Part shown: positions 22,108 to 32,320 of the stretch, piece by piece
How positions within the stretch are numbered: position 1 is the first letter of the stretch
How the letters are laid out: each line of letters starts with the position of its first letter
Assembly (NCBI GenBank): GCA_033439765.1
Contig: JAULSN010000001.1
Span: 7,254,001 to 7,318,000 of the forward strand
Source of the DNA: Lasiosphaeria ovina
Lineage: Eukaryota; Ascomycota; Sordariomycetes; Sordariales; Lasiosphaeriaceae
DNA length: 64,000 nucleotides
Direction of reading: 5' to 3'
Translations under genes and position numbers: made by a program
Notes under the pieces: generated by a model
Database searches by the model: none
Seen by the model: the letters and a program-made list of their open reading frames with translations, nothing else
What the model was told of the DNA's origin: nothing

Positions 22108-22627
22108 AGATCTTTGATACCCTTTTCGCCACATTTTCCATAGCTCACCGGCTTTCTAAGCCAACTTATTCTTATCATGGCGGAAGGTGATTTAGGGCGA
22201 CCTGGGCTAGGCTTTCTAAAGGAGCGAAGATGCGTAGCTAGCGCTCGCTCAAGGCGGATTTTAGTCAATATGAATTTGCCCATCTTTGTTAAAATGCTCT
22301 TCGTCGCTGTCTCGTGCTTTGTAATCATGATAATTACAGCACAGGAAGGAGAGGAGAGCAGGAGCGGATGTTGGAAATCATCAACTCCTGCTAAAGTTGT
22401 TGGTTTGGTAGGCGACTAACAGCCAGGTGTCTAAAGGACTGTTGGAAGTCGAAAGCGCAAAGAAAGTACGGATACATGTTGTAAGGAAGAAAGCAAATAG
22501 TTATCTTCTACAAAAGTTGCAAAACTTTCAGCGCCAGTCCCTTCAATGACAGGAAATAAGGATATCCAACCACCGAAGTCAAAAAACAAAGAACAAGGCT
22601 CGTTTTGATGCAGAAAAGCAAAAAAGT
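22108..22627. other. 3' flank of KAR5
   Basis: No supported gene. One 80-codon frame (22177-22419) carries a hydrophobic stretch but has no recognisable family and lies where the KAR5 3' UTR is expected. Confidence 0.55.
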
Positions 22628-22712
22628 GGGATAACCAGGAATCGAACCTGGGTCCTCTCGGATATTGCGAGGCAACCACAACGAGAAGTACTGACCACTA
22701 TACTATTATCCC
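22628..22712 (-). tRNA. tRNA-His(GTG): tRNA-His (anticodon GTG), with intron
   Basis: An 85 nt cloverleaf on the minus strand. The 7-bp acceptor GGGATAA pairs with TTATCCC, and discriminator A follows. The anticodon arm is TCTCG-TTGTGG...C-CGAGA with anticodon GTG; the T arm is CCAGG-TTCGATT-CCTGG. A 14 nt intron (TTGCCTCGCAATAT) follows the base 3' of the anticodon, leaving a 71 nt mature body. The D arm GTATAGTGGTCAGTAC is the usual eukaryotic His form. A T-run (ACTTTTTTG in the RNA direction) downstream suits Pol III termination. G-1 is not encoded and would be added by Thg1, as is normal in eukaryotes. Confidence 0.93.
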
Positions 22713-25355
22713 TTTTGGTGAATATGTGGTTCTGTAGTGCTGCCTATCAGGGGTGAGCGGCGCTGAGAGAATGGGGGAATTGGGGACAACAGCGCCGTGG
22801 CGGCTCCACCGGGCGACCTGTTTCTTTTTCGTACAGTACAGCGCCCGAGCCCGTTGCATCTTCACTCCAGCGCGTCTCCACTTGCGGTGCGGCCTTTCTC
22901 GCTAGCGATTTGGCTTTGCAGACTTTGACGTACGTATTGCGTCCTCTTCTTTTTTCACGAAGCATAGTTGGATTTTGAGATCTCCCGAGTTTATTAGTTA
23001 CTTTTGCCCTTAAATGATGAGAACGTTCCTTTCCCCTGTTACATCGCTACCTTACACTGTAATCCACCACATATAACCCTAACCCTGTTTATCCACACCG
23101 GCCGCAATTTACCACTTTTCACCACAACGTACTACGTACCTGGCCCATACCTTTCCACTGTAACCTACCTTCAACCACTAAAAAACATCGTCGGCGCCGT
23201 TGATAGGGCAGCTGACTACGACGTATAGTCTGTTGCTTGCGAAGACCTTGCTCGAAGGTCCTCGCGGTTGCGTGCTGGAAGCAACAGACAGGCAGGACTG
23301 ACAGGTCGTTTAGCTGACAGGGCTGTCAACGACGTCGAAGGCAGGGCAGGCAGGGCAGTCAGGATAGACATGCCTGACAGACAAGACAGCCAGATAACAG
23401 ACAGACAAAATGCAGACAGATTGCCGAACCGGCCCAATCAACCACTGAGTTTCGGCTGTTCATAAACACACATACACATCGCTTGTAGTCGTTTGACTTT
23501 CCCGCCGGAGCAGACGCGAACTGTATTCCGGCTGGGATGTTCGTAAGAAAGCAACATCTCTCATCGTGGCCTGTTCTGTGGGCTAACTTCGGCTAAGTTG
23601 TCAACTAACAAGAGGATTTGACGAGTGCTCGTCATAGACAATGGCAGTTAACCCTTTTTGAAGAAAAGGCTGGGTGCAATAAGGGCGAAAAGCTTGATTA
23701 CCGCGACATCCACCAGCTTCGGCTTCACATCAAACCATGTAAGGTACCTATTTTAAGGTTAAGTAACAGGAACGTCTCGGTAATTTCTGGCATCTCCTGG
23801 CAGTATAAAACCAAGCTTGCCCTCCTCCCTCCTTCCTCTCTTTCTATTAATTCTTCATCATAAGATACAGGTGAGCAACCCCCCCCCCCCCCTCCCTTCC
23901 CAACAAGAGAAAAGAAAAGAAAAAAGAAAAAGAGAAAGAGAAAATCATTACAGCACAAGAGAATGCTAACAAAAAAAATTTGGTGCCTCAGAATTCGTGC
24001 GCTTTTTTTTTCATCATTTGTCTGATCCTCTCCATAGAGGCCAACAGACATGGATACTGATAATAGCCATGTGAGTCTCTGAGAGACCCGAGAATATTAT
24101 TCCCAGGTGGCTAACACGTGAATCGAAACGACGATGTATTAGAAAGTCGTAACTAGCGTCATCATTGGCATGCCATTGAACCACTTGGACTGTTTTTGAC
24201 AGACGCCAAGGGTTATTGGGTTCAAATGGCCAGTCCGGTTTGCTCTGAGGGAAAGACCAACAGGGGGACACTTGAAGATCCATCATGAGGAAGGTGGGCT
24301 TTGTCCGAGGCGTTGGGGGGAAGGCGCGGCCTACCTTACCCCTGGCGAAGTGCCAGCGGCAGTCCCAGCCCTCACGAAATGCAGAGAAGGCAAGGCCCTA
24401 TCGGGGACGAAGTCGTAACGGTGTTGGGGACCATGATGATGATACGGAGCCGCCGCCATGTTTGTGAACGACATCAGCTCGCTCTGATGGCGTCCAAACT
24501 GTGCGGCCACGCCCAAGGATCTGAGTCCCTTGAGATTGAAGGGAGCTAGCTCCCTCGAGTTCAATTTCAATATTCCACCTTGCTTCTTTTTTAACCGCTC
24601 ACACCAGAACATCCCAGCCCCTTATTACCTACCTTCATCCTCGGCCGCGCACCAGTCACGGTTGAAGCAGACGTCGATGGATTCCATCCTCCGCGTTCCA
24701 GACTCCAGGTCTAAGGCTGCGTGCTGAGAATGTCAAAAGCTCACAAAATGGGAATTTGGCCAAGACGGAACAAGGAGGAGGGCTGGCAAAGAATCATCGA
24801 GCGTTGAACTTGTCCCCCATATAGACGGGCGGCTTTCGATGGCAGCCAACGATGATGCTTATATCCAGACACATACACACCAGCGGAAGCGGCAACTCGC
24901 TCGCCTACCGTCCTCCTATTTTCTCACCCTTTTGGGAAGACGGCTTTCGTGTTCCCCCCACTTCTCTGCTTACCGCCCCCGCCCTCCTGCATTGAAACTT
25001 TGCTCGCTGCCGTTGTGGGTCTGGATGGGGAAGCAAGCACGGGGGATAGAGGAAACGGCGGGCCCCAGTCTACGGCGTACGGCGACGGTAACAAGAGACC
25101 AGAGACAGAGTCGCCAACAAGTGCGGCAAAACGGCTTGCCCAAAGGTAGTCAGCTAGTCAGGCAAGGCACTAAGCGAAGGTGGTAAGAGGATGGGAACCG
25201 TGTTGCAATGAATCAATTTTTATTTATTTAATCATCTTCATTCCAAAATACATGAATCGACACTGGGAGCCTTGTACACTGTTCAGGGTGACGTCCGAAA
25301 CAGATGTCCTTCTCTCCAAGAAGATGAGGTGGGTTGACACGATGCATTTTCTTCC
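22713..25355. other. Gene-free spacer
   Basis: No convincing gene in 2.6 kb. It holds a CAGACAGG/GGCAGG-rich low-complexity stretch (about 23283-23418), a run of 14 C (23879-23892) followed by purine-rich (GA)-like sequence to 23945, and a short CCCTAACCCT at about 23077. The right end is the 3' flank of the muconate cyclase gene. Confidence 0.6.
23283..23418. repeat. Low-complexity CAGACAGG/GGCAGG stretch
   Basis: Imperfect tetra- to octanucleotide units (CAGACAG, GGCAGG, CTGACAGG) recur over about 135 bp in non-coding DNA. No clean period is visible. Confidence 0.7.
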
Positions 25356-26662
25356 TCAGTCGTACCAGATGGCATTCATGCCGAAGCCGGGATGGTCGGG
25401 GATGCGGAGGCGGGCGACGCGGTGCAAGAACTCGTCCTTCCAGCGGTACATCTCGACCCAGCCCTCCTGGTCGTCGGTGATGGCGACCCACTCGTCGCTC
25501 CAGTCGCAGGGGGAGACGGCGTTGCTGTGGCCGCCGCTGGTGGGGGTGGGATTCAGGCACAGCTGCGTCTCGATGCTGCCGCAGGGGCGCAGGCGGAAGG
25601 CGGCGACGTAGCCCGTCAGGTCGAAGCGGTTGGCGCGCGACGAGGCGAAGAGGTGGCCGCCTGACATGGTCAGCGCGCACACGTCGGCCCGGTACAGGCC
25701 CTTGCCCGTCGCCGGGTCGCGGTCGGGGATGCCCGGCGGGATCAGCGGGAAGCTGTGGTGCGTGTACACGGGCATGTGCGTCGCCGGGTCGATGACGTAC
25801 TCGCAGATGCGGTTGCCCGCCTCCATCAGCGCGTACAGGTAGTTTCCCGTCGGGTGCATGGCCACCCACCGCGGGTGGTCGCCCGCGTCGGGCGCGTCGA
25901 CGCTGCCCACCAGCTCCACCGCCTCCGGCTCCTCGCCCGCAGCCGGGGCCGATATCTTGCGGTGCACCCACAGCTTGTTGGCCGTCAGGTCCGCCGAGTA
26001 GAGGTACGTCTCGGTCGGGTCGAACACCATGCCGTGGATGCCCGTGTTGGGCTGGTACGGGTAGTTTTGCACGTTCCTGTCGAGCGCCCCGGGGCCCGTC
26101 ACCGAGAAAACGTTGCCGAAGCCGGCATGCTTGTAGAAGGGGTTGGCGTAAACGCCGTACGGGGCCTTCTTCGCCGCTAGAAGGAAGATGGCGCGCGTGT
26201 TTGTCTCGGAGCTGTTTGCTAGGGCTGCGATGTGCCGGCTTCGTCATAAGTAAGGAGAGAAAAAAAGACACGAATAGAGTAGTCCTCCCCTTAGTCGCAT
26301 TCGAACGGGAAAGGGAAAGGGAGTTAGAACTTACGGTCCCCGCCTATGGGATGCGACGCTTCATGGACGATCTCGGTAGGGCTCTTGACGGCGAAACTGG
26401 ACCATTTCTTCATGGCCGCGCCATAGAGGTTTTTCTTTGAGTGCTGTTGCCATTGTGAGCGAGAGTCGGCACGATATCATGGACACGGGTAGCCGGCCGC
26501 CAATTGGGTCCATACATCGAAGGTCATCCATGATATCGGCTCGTCCTGGGGGATCTCGGTTGTCTTGACCAGACTCAGCGTCAACTTCTCGTCGTCGAAC
26601 TGGACCGTGTAGATGGCTCCTGGCGGGGTCCATGTCCCAATCATTAGGTGGTGGAGGGGCAT
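25356..26662 (-). CDS. 3-carboxy-cis,cis-muconate cyclase (lactonizing enzyme)
   Basis: Three exons (26516-26662, 26335-26443, 25356-26224) give 374 aa, close to the ~366 aa Neurospora enzyme, which it resembles throughout (start MPLHHLMIGTWTPPGAIYTV; IHGMVFDPTETYLYSADLTA; HPRWVAMHPTGNYLYALME; end HPGFGMNAIWYD). The family is a seven-bladed beta-propeller in the cytosol that converts 3-carboxy-cis,cis-muconate to 3-carboxymuconolactone in the fungal protocatechuate branch of the beta-ketoadipate pathway. Intron 2 was placed to join GGD to PLANSSETNTRAIFLLAAK, which keeps frame and family pattern. A small insert (PAAGEEPEAVE) lies after HRKISA. The adjacent divergent gene is a ring-cleavage dioxygenase, supporting a role in aromatic catabolism and probable co-regulation. 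Confidence 0.93.
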
Positions 26663-27956
26663 GGTCGAATGACGTCGGCTCGCACAGACGGGAGCTCGGA
26701 GGAAGATTGGAGAGACACTGCTCCGAGAAAAAGACTGCAACCGGTGCAATGAAATCATACGATGACCGAACGTCTACCTCAGTTTGAGTTGCCGGCGAAT
26801 CTAGGAGGGAAGACTAGCTACAGCGATTCATTTGCCCGTACAGTATACCCTTCTCCCGTCCATCCAACATGTACGTCGCTTTCGCCGGCCTGGCAGGGAA
26901 GCGCGAAGCCGCGCTGCAGGCAATAAATATCCCGTACCTGCCAATCGGCCGGTCGGCCTCTCGGCAGCCCTCAGATTCAAATTCGGTATCAGGCAATGAG
27001 TGGGGATGAACATCAAAACGGCTGGAGCTGCGGTAGATGAGCGTGGCGGTCTCATCGCAGGCGGGATTTCTGACCTGCAGCTGCTTTTCTGCGGCGCCCA
27101 GATCTGCCACAAAACCTTGTTCCAAAGCGCCCGTGACTGCGCGGGTAAAGGCTCACCCCGTGGATCCCCCAGCTAGCGCGCCAGACCTGGCCTTCCCCAT
27201 TGCCACCTGGTAGGTGGGATGAATGGAGAAGCCGAGAAGCCCAGAAGCGCTAGTGGTTACTTTAGGGGTCACCCCGCGAAAACCCCAGGAGCTGGGGGCT
27301 CTGGGCTCATGCTGAGACGAAAGCAGCAGACCAGGTGAGCCAGGCCATGGAGCCCTCAGAACTAAGATCCACCCGATTTCAGGAGGCTGAGGTCGGGGCG
27401 GATGGGGCAGATAGGGTAGGGCCTGTGTGAGAAATAGGAAACAGCTCATTCGGCGCCTGCATGCTTGGATTCGGGTGGCGGTCAGTTTAGGTTTCCCCTT
27501 CCGAGGAGCTCTGGAGCAATTCTGGCGGGAGAGCTAAGGTAAAGTTTTGGGCATCGCAACGCAGGGCTAAATTTCTCCCGCGTTGCCTCCTCGGCCGTCC
27601 CCACTCCCGCAATGTCAGACTTGGGGACAAACAAGCTGCCGCGACGCCGTCCGATCGATCACGGCGGGGAAAATGACACTGCAGCGTGAGTGTGAGTGGT
27701 AGGCGTCCTATCAAGGAAGGCTCATTCACAACCCAGCTCGATGGTCTATTTAATCAGAGGCACCTCGCCGTGTCTTTCGTCTGCCTCTCCTTCTTCCCAT
27801 CAACATCATCCTCAACAGACAGCAGTGCCTTAGTGACCAGCTCGTCTCAGTCTCTGACTCGAGATTACATACACATTCATCTCTCTGCCTTCACTTCACC
27901 CCATCTGGTCCATACCCTGTACATATTCACGGCAAATACCCCTCTATACTCACACA
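26663..27956. promoter_or_regulatory. Shared divergent promoter region of the aromatic-catabolism pair
   Basis: A 1.3 kb spacer between the divergent starts of the muconate cyclase and the intradiol dioxygenase. No gene was seen inside it. A TATTTAAT stretch near 27746-27753 lies about 200 bp upstream of the dioxygenase ATG and may be a TATA-like element; the last 200 bp are CT-rich. Joint regulation is inferred from arrangement. Confidence 0.5.
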
Positions 27957-29052
27957 ATGGCCACCAACGGTGTTAACGGCGTCAACGGCGTCCATGCCGT
28001 CGATGGTGTCAATGGCGCCAAGGCCGTCAACGGCACCAACGGTGTTAGCCAGGCCCCTGAGCCCACCCCGGCCAAGCCCTCTCACAGATTCGACCCGGAC
28101 TTCACCCGTCTCGTCGTCGAAAACATGGGACCCAAGACCACCGAGAGGCACCGTGTCGTCCTTGGTGCCCTGATCACCCACATTCACGACTTCGCCCGCG
28201 AGGTTGAGCTCAGTGTCGACGAGTGGATGGAGGGTGTCAAGTTCGTCAACGCCCTTGGCGAGATCTACACCAAGAGCAATAAGACACGGAACGAGACTCA
28301 CCGTATCTGCGATGTCCTCGGCCTCGAGTCGTATGTGTGGCCCTTTTCCCATCTCATACCCTGTCAGCAGCAGCAGTAGCAGCAGCAGCAGCAGCGTGAC
28401 TAACTGTTCTTCTAGCCTCGTTGACGAGATCGCCCACAAGATCATTGCCGAGGGCGACATCGACCCTACATCTTCGTCCATTCTCGGCCCCTTCTGGTCG
28501 CCCAATGCTCCTTTCCGTGAGCTCGGTGGCAGCATCATCCAGGACGGCGTGCCGCCCAACGGTCGTGTCACCAAGATGCACGGCGTGATCCGCGACATCA
28601 TCACGGGCAGGCCAATCCCCGGTGCCGTCTTCGACATCTGGCAGGCGTCGGCCAACGGCAAGTACGACTTCCAGGACCCTGACAACCAGACCCCCAACAA
28701 CCTCCGTGGCAAGTTCCGCGCCGACGCCGACGGCAAGTACACGCTCTACTGCCTGCACCCCACAGCCTACAGCCTGCCTACCGACGGCCCCTCGTGGAAG
28801 CTGCTGTGCATGATGGACCGCCACCCCATGCGGCCCGCTCACATCCACATCATGGTGACGCACCCCGAGTTCCAGGGCTGCACCACCCAGCTCTACCCCA
28901 GCGACGACCAGTGGCTCTCCACAGACACCGTCTTCGCCGTCAAGGACGACCTGGTCGTCGACTTCAAGCCCCTCGAGGGCGATGACAAGGCCGTTCTCGA
29001 GCTCGAGTACAACGTCAACCTTGCCCCCAAGGGCTACAAGGGCAAGATCTAA
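27957..29052 (+). CDS. Intradiol ring-cleavage dioxygenase (catechol/hydroxyquinol type)
   Basis: Two exons (27957-28330, 28416-29052) give 336 aa. Residues 2-31 are a low-complexity Asn-Gly-Val repeat. A Dioxygenase_N domain follows ([19 protein letters not shown] ... [19 protein letters not shown]), then the catalytic beta-sandwich. The non-haem Fe(III) ligands can be assigned as Tyr208, Tyr243, His267 and His269, with spacing close to Pseudomonas catechol 1,2-dioxygenase. The N-terminal domain favours a catechol or hydroxyquinol 1,2-dioxygenase over a bacterial-type protocatechuate enzyme. The divergent neighbour, however, acts on the product of protocatechuate 3,4-cleavage, so protocatechuate is a possible substrate. 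The enzyme opens the ring between the two hydroxyl-bearing carbons using O2. No signal peptide; likely cytosolic. The intron carries a CAG trinucleotide run. Confidence 0.92.
28365..28395 (+). repeat. (CAG)n microsatellite inside the dioxygenase intron
   Basis: Ten CAG-type triplets, one of them TAG, lie just upstream of the CTAAC branch point and TTCTTCTAG acceptor of the single intron (28331-28415). If the intron were retained the frame would stop at 28377-28379. Confidence 0.9.
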
Positions 29053-30440
29053 GCGGAGAGTGTGACGAGAACAACAATGAAAAGGGAGATTAACTGTCAG
29101 AGTTGATGCTTCTTGTATATAATACCCCATGCACATATTCCTATTCGTGTCTCGGCCGCGGAATTGGAGGAGGGAGATAGGGGCGGTCAGCTTTTCTTTC
29201 GAGAGGGTTTCGGTTTTGCGTCGGGCATTTACCTGGACGGGAGGCACATTTGATTTACTAGCCTCTTTTTTTCTGCTATATAGTTAATGAATGTTATGAC
29301 CATATATTTGTCTGAGGCTATCGGATCTGTTGAACTGCGCCAACTAAAGGGTCTCAATAAGCATGACTTGTGTTTCGCTCCAACTTCTCCATAAAGCATA
29401 ATCCCTTTTACTTTGACAACACGTTCACAAACACCAAGCCACATAATCTAAAGATTACAATGCAAGAGCATAAAGGAGTGGCCATGCCCTCTCATGTTGT
29501 GAAGTTGACTCGCCGTCCAACTAACTCAAGCACTCCCCGGCCCATTAAATATCTCCCGCCCGCCCCATCGGCATCCGTCTTTCTCACGCAATGGACAGTA
29601 GTAACACTAACGATGCTTTCTCCCGCAACAGCTGCGAAGGCGATTATACACTAGCCGCCGCCAAATAAACAACCCAATAGCTTCATGGTCTCCCATAGGT
29701 AACGGGAGAGGCAGCTATAGACGGAGCGGGTGTTGAACCCGACCCGGCAGCCAACGCCCTACATCCGGTACATGAGTCGATATAAAACCAACAAAAACAT
29801 GGACAAGCACATAATATCCCACGCCACGAGACTCGAAAAGAACCCGGAGGTCGGGCGGTCGGCGGGCGCGCTGTCTTGACGGGGACGAGGAATAATGCGG
29901 AAACGCGGCTTAGATCAGACTAAGTAAGGGAAGAAATACGGTACCTCTGATTTAGCGACTTCAATGCTACTGCGAGATCTATAAATTGGGTAATCAAGTA
30001 CGAGAGATCGTCAAGACGGGAGAGGAAAATCGAATCGTGCGCGAGCTGCTCCAGTGGAAAGCCCATCAGACGCAGGATGAAAAGTGTATTCGGCCGTCGG
30101 AAAGACCATGGCTACTCGGCAATAATAAGGAAGAGAGCGAGGTCGAAGAGGACCGGGCTGGATGTAGTGAGACTAATGAAGGGGTGTGGATGAAAGATAC
30201 TGTCTAAGTAGGCACGTAGTGTCTGTCTTAAGCAAGGAGAGAAACGTCGATAAAATGTAGCTGCAGACACAAGACAGTATATGTACAGCAATTCGATCAA
30301 TATTGGGCAGAAAATCCAACGCACTGCAAAGCATAAATACAGTTATCTTCTTCGAACGATGCGTTCATGTCTGGACTCTTTTGATTTGACGTCTAATATT
30401 TACAGTTGCCATGGGTTTGCCATGCGCCCCGATGCATGCT
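29053..30440. other. Convergent intergenic region
   Basis: Lies between the 3' ends of the dioxygenase and the complex I subunit gene. No gene was seen; AT content is higher than in the flanking genes. The short open frames have no family features. Confidence 0.6.
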
Positions 30441-31378
30441 CTACTTCTTGGGCTCCTCCTGCACCTCGGGTTTTGGCGTGGGCAGCTTGAATGTGTCGGG
30501 CTTGGTGTCAATGCCGGCGCCGACCTGTTCCCAGGCGCTGGAGCCGCCCTCGAAGTTGCGGAAGGCCTGGGTGAGCTCGAGCGGCTCCGTGACGATGCGC
30601 TTCTTCTCCTCGTCGTAGCGGATCTCGGTGTAGCCGGTGAGGGGGAAGTCCTTGCGCAGCGGGTGGCCCTCGAAGCCGTAGTCGGTCAGGATGCGGCGCA
30701 GGTCCGGGTGGCCGGTGAAGAAGACGCCGAACAGATCGTACACCTCGCGCTCGTACCAATTGGCGCCGTCGTACAGGCTCGTGACGCTGGGCACGGGCGA
30801 CGTCTCGTCGGCGTACGTCTTGATGCGGATCCGCGAATTGTGGCGCACGCTCAGCAGGTTGTACACGATCTCGAACCGCTGGTCGCGCGTGGGGAAGTCA
30901 ACAGCCGTGATGGTGCTGCATTGCGTGAATTCCGCCGCCGTGTTGTCTAAAACCCGAGACCCAGAGTCAATGCACTGCGCCTAGCTTCTAGCCATGTCTG
31001 TACGCGCTTCTTACATTTCAGGAAGGTGAAAACCGGGATGACGCCGGAGGGGCAGATGTAGATGGTCAACTCGTCCTTCCAGACGGAGAACTGTTGGATG
31101 TACTTGGGCAGGCAGCCCATGAGCCACGATCCGTACTTGTGCAGATCGTCAGCCTTGGCCTGGTACTTATCGGCGGGGTTGACAGGAGGCGTCTTCAGGA
31201 TGCCGACGGGGGCGCGGGGGAGGGAGCGCGGATTCGGAGAGTCCTTGGGGACGATGATGTTCTGGCGGGGGGTGGTTGCGAAACACCGCACGGCGGCCTC
31301 GTTGCGCACCGCAATTGACGGCTTCGCAGGCCGGAGCACCGAGGCCAAGGCCCTGTTTCGGCAGGACATGCTGGCCAT
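30441..31378 (-). CDS. nuo-31: NADH:ubiquinone oxidoreductase 30 kDa subunit (NDUFS3/NuoC)
   Basis: Two exons (31015-31378, 30441-30946) give 289 aa. The N-terminus is a mitochondrial presequence ([20 protein letters not shown], Arg-rich and lacking acids). The mature part carries the complex I 30 kDa signature: [20 protein letters not shown], then [19 protein letters not shown], plus [20 protein letters not shown]. It is a core subunit of the matrix arm next to the quinone-binding module and is essential for NADH-linked respiration. The single 68 nt intron splits a Tyr codon at [11 protein letters not shown]. It is divergent from NOT4, with 942 bp between starts. Confidence 0.95.
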
Positions 31379-32320
31379 AATCGGGAACGGGAGGTGCGGA
31401 CCCAATTGATCGAGAGTCAACCAGCTGTCTCGATCGACAATAGGGTGCGTTGTGCTGGATTTGGATTGACGTCCCAGCTCCCAAGCTCGAGCCTGGATCG
31501 TCTCACGTGACCCATCACCTGCGAAGCCCTGAATTCCCCACTTGGGTGTGTACAAGCACTCCCGTCTGTACAGAACTCCGTACAGTGCAGGGTCCGGAAT
31601 ACTTTGTTCTTACATCAGCTACGGTATTCCGTACATGCAGTAGGGAATACGGATTACCTGCTTGACTTTTAAAAAATCCCGGATAAGAATTTAAGGATAG
31701 CTATCCGTACCCGTAAACGGTATCGCAATTATTTATCGCATGCGATAACTACGGCAACAAATAATACGTCAAGCCTCTGATCACTGAAGTCGTCGCCTGC
31801 CTGTCGGCTTCGAGTCAATGCAGACCCCCCGTTAGCATTCCTCGCGCTTGCCTCAGCTTGAGCTTGAGCCTTGCCCGCAGTGCAGTGACGCGACACGTGC
31901 CGCCTCGCGCTAGCCCATTTGGGTTAGACAAATCTGCGAGCCTTTTGCTGGAAGGCTCTGCGTCGCCGCCTTTGCTACACACCTCCTGTCCTTTTTCCCA
32001 ATCACCACTGCATCTCCTCCCGCTTATTAACACGACAAAGAAGCATCCTCAGAGGACACGCCTCTGGTTTTGTGCCTTCTCTAATCACGGGTCTTATCCG
32101 AGGGAGCCATTTGTTTTTCTAATTAGACGGCCCACCCTGCCGCTTTTTGCGGCAGCCTAATACCTACCTAGACTCGACACCCAGAGCACCGTACTGCATT
32201 CGCGCCCAGCATCCTTTTTTTGCCCAACCATCAACTCCGTTTCTCCGTCCTGTTTCGCGCAACCACGTTACCCCGAATCGCTCTACACCCTCGGCTTTGC
32301 AACCCGAGGACACCGCAAGC
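31379..32320. promoter_or_regulatory. Divergent promoter between nuo-31 and NOT4
   Basis: A 942 bp spacer with no gene. It includes a GTATTCC...GGAATAC inverted repeat (arms 31624-31630 and 31644-31650), other CCGTAC motifs (31570-31710) and a pyrimidine-rich leader before the NOT4 start. Confidence 0.55.

Noticed and set aside
22177..22419. 80-codon frame with a hydrophobic stretch downstream of KAR5
   Set aside because: No family, no promoter gap from KAR5, and positioned in its expected 3' UTR.
23070..23090. Telomere-like CCCTAACCCT
   Set aside because: Fewer than two full repeats in unique sequence with normal genes on both sides; too short to mean a telomere or internal telomeric array.
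27927..29247. Antisense frames of 271 and 297 codons opposite the dioxygenase
   Set aside because: They read the reverse of conserved catalytic sequence and span the intron. No motif was seen.
29725..29775. B-box-like GGTTCAACACC near 29740 on the minus strand
   Set aside because: No cloverleaf could be drawn around it.
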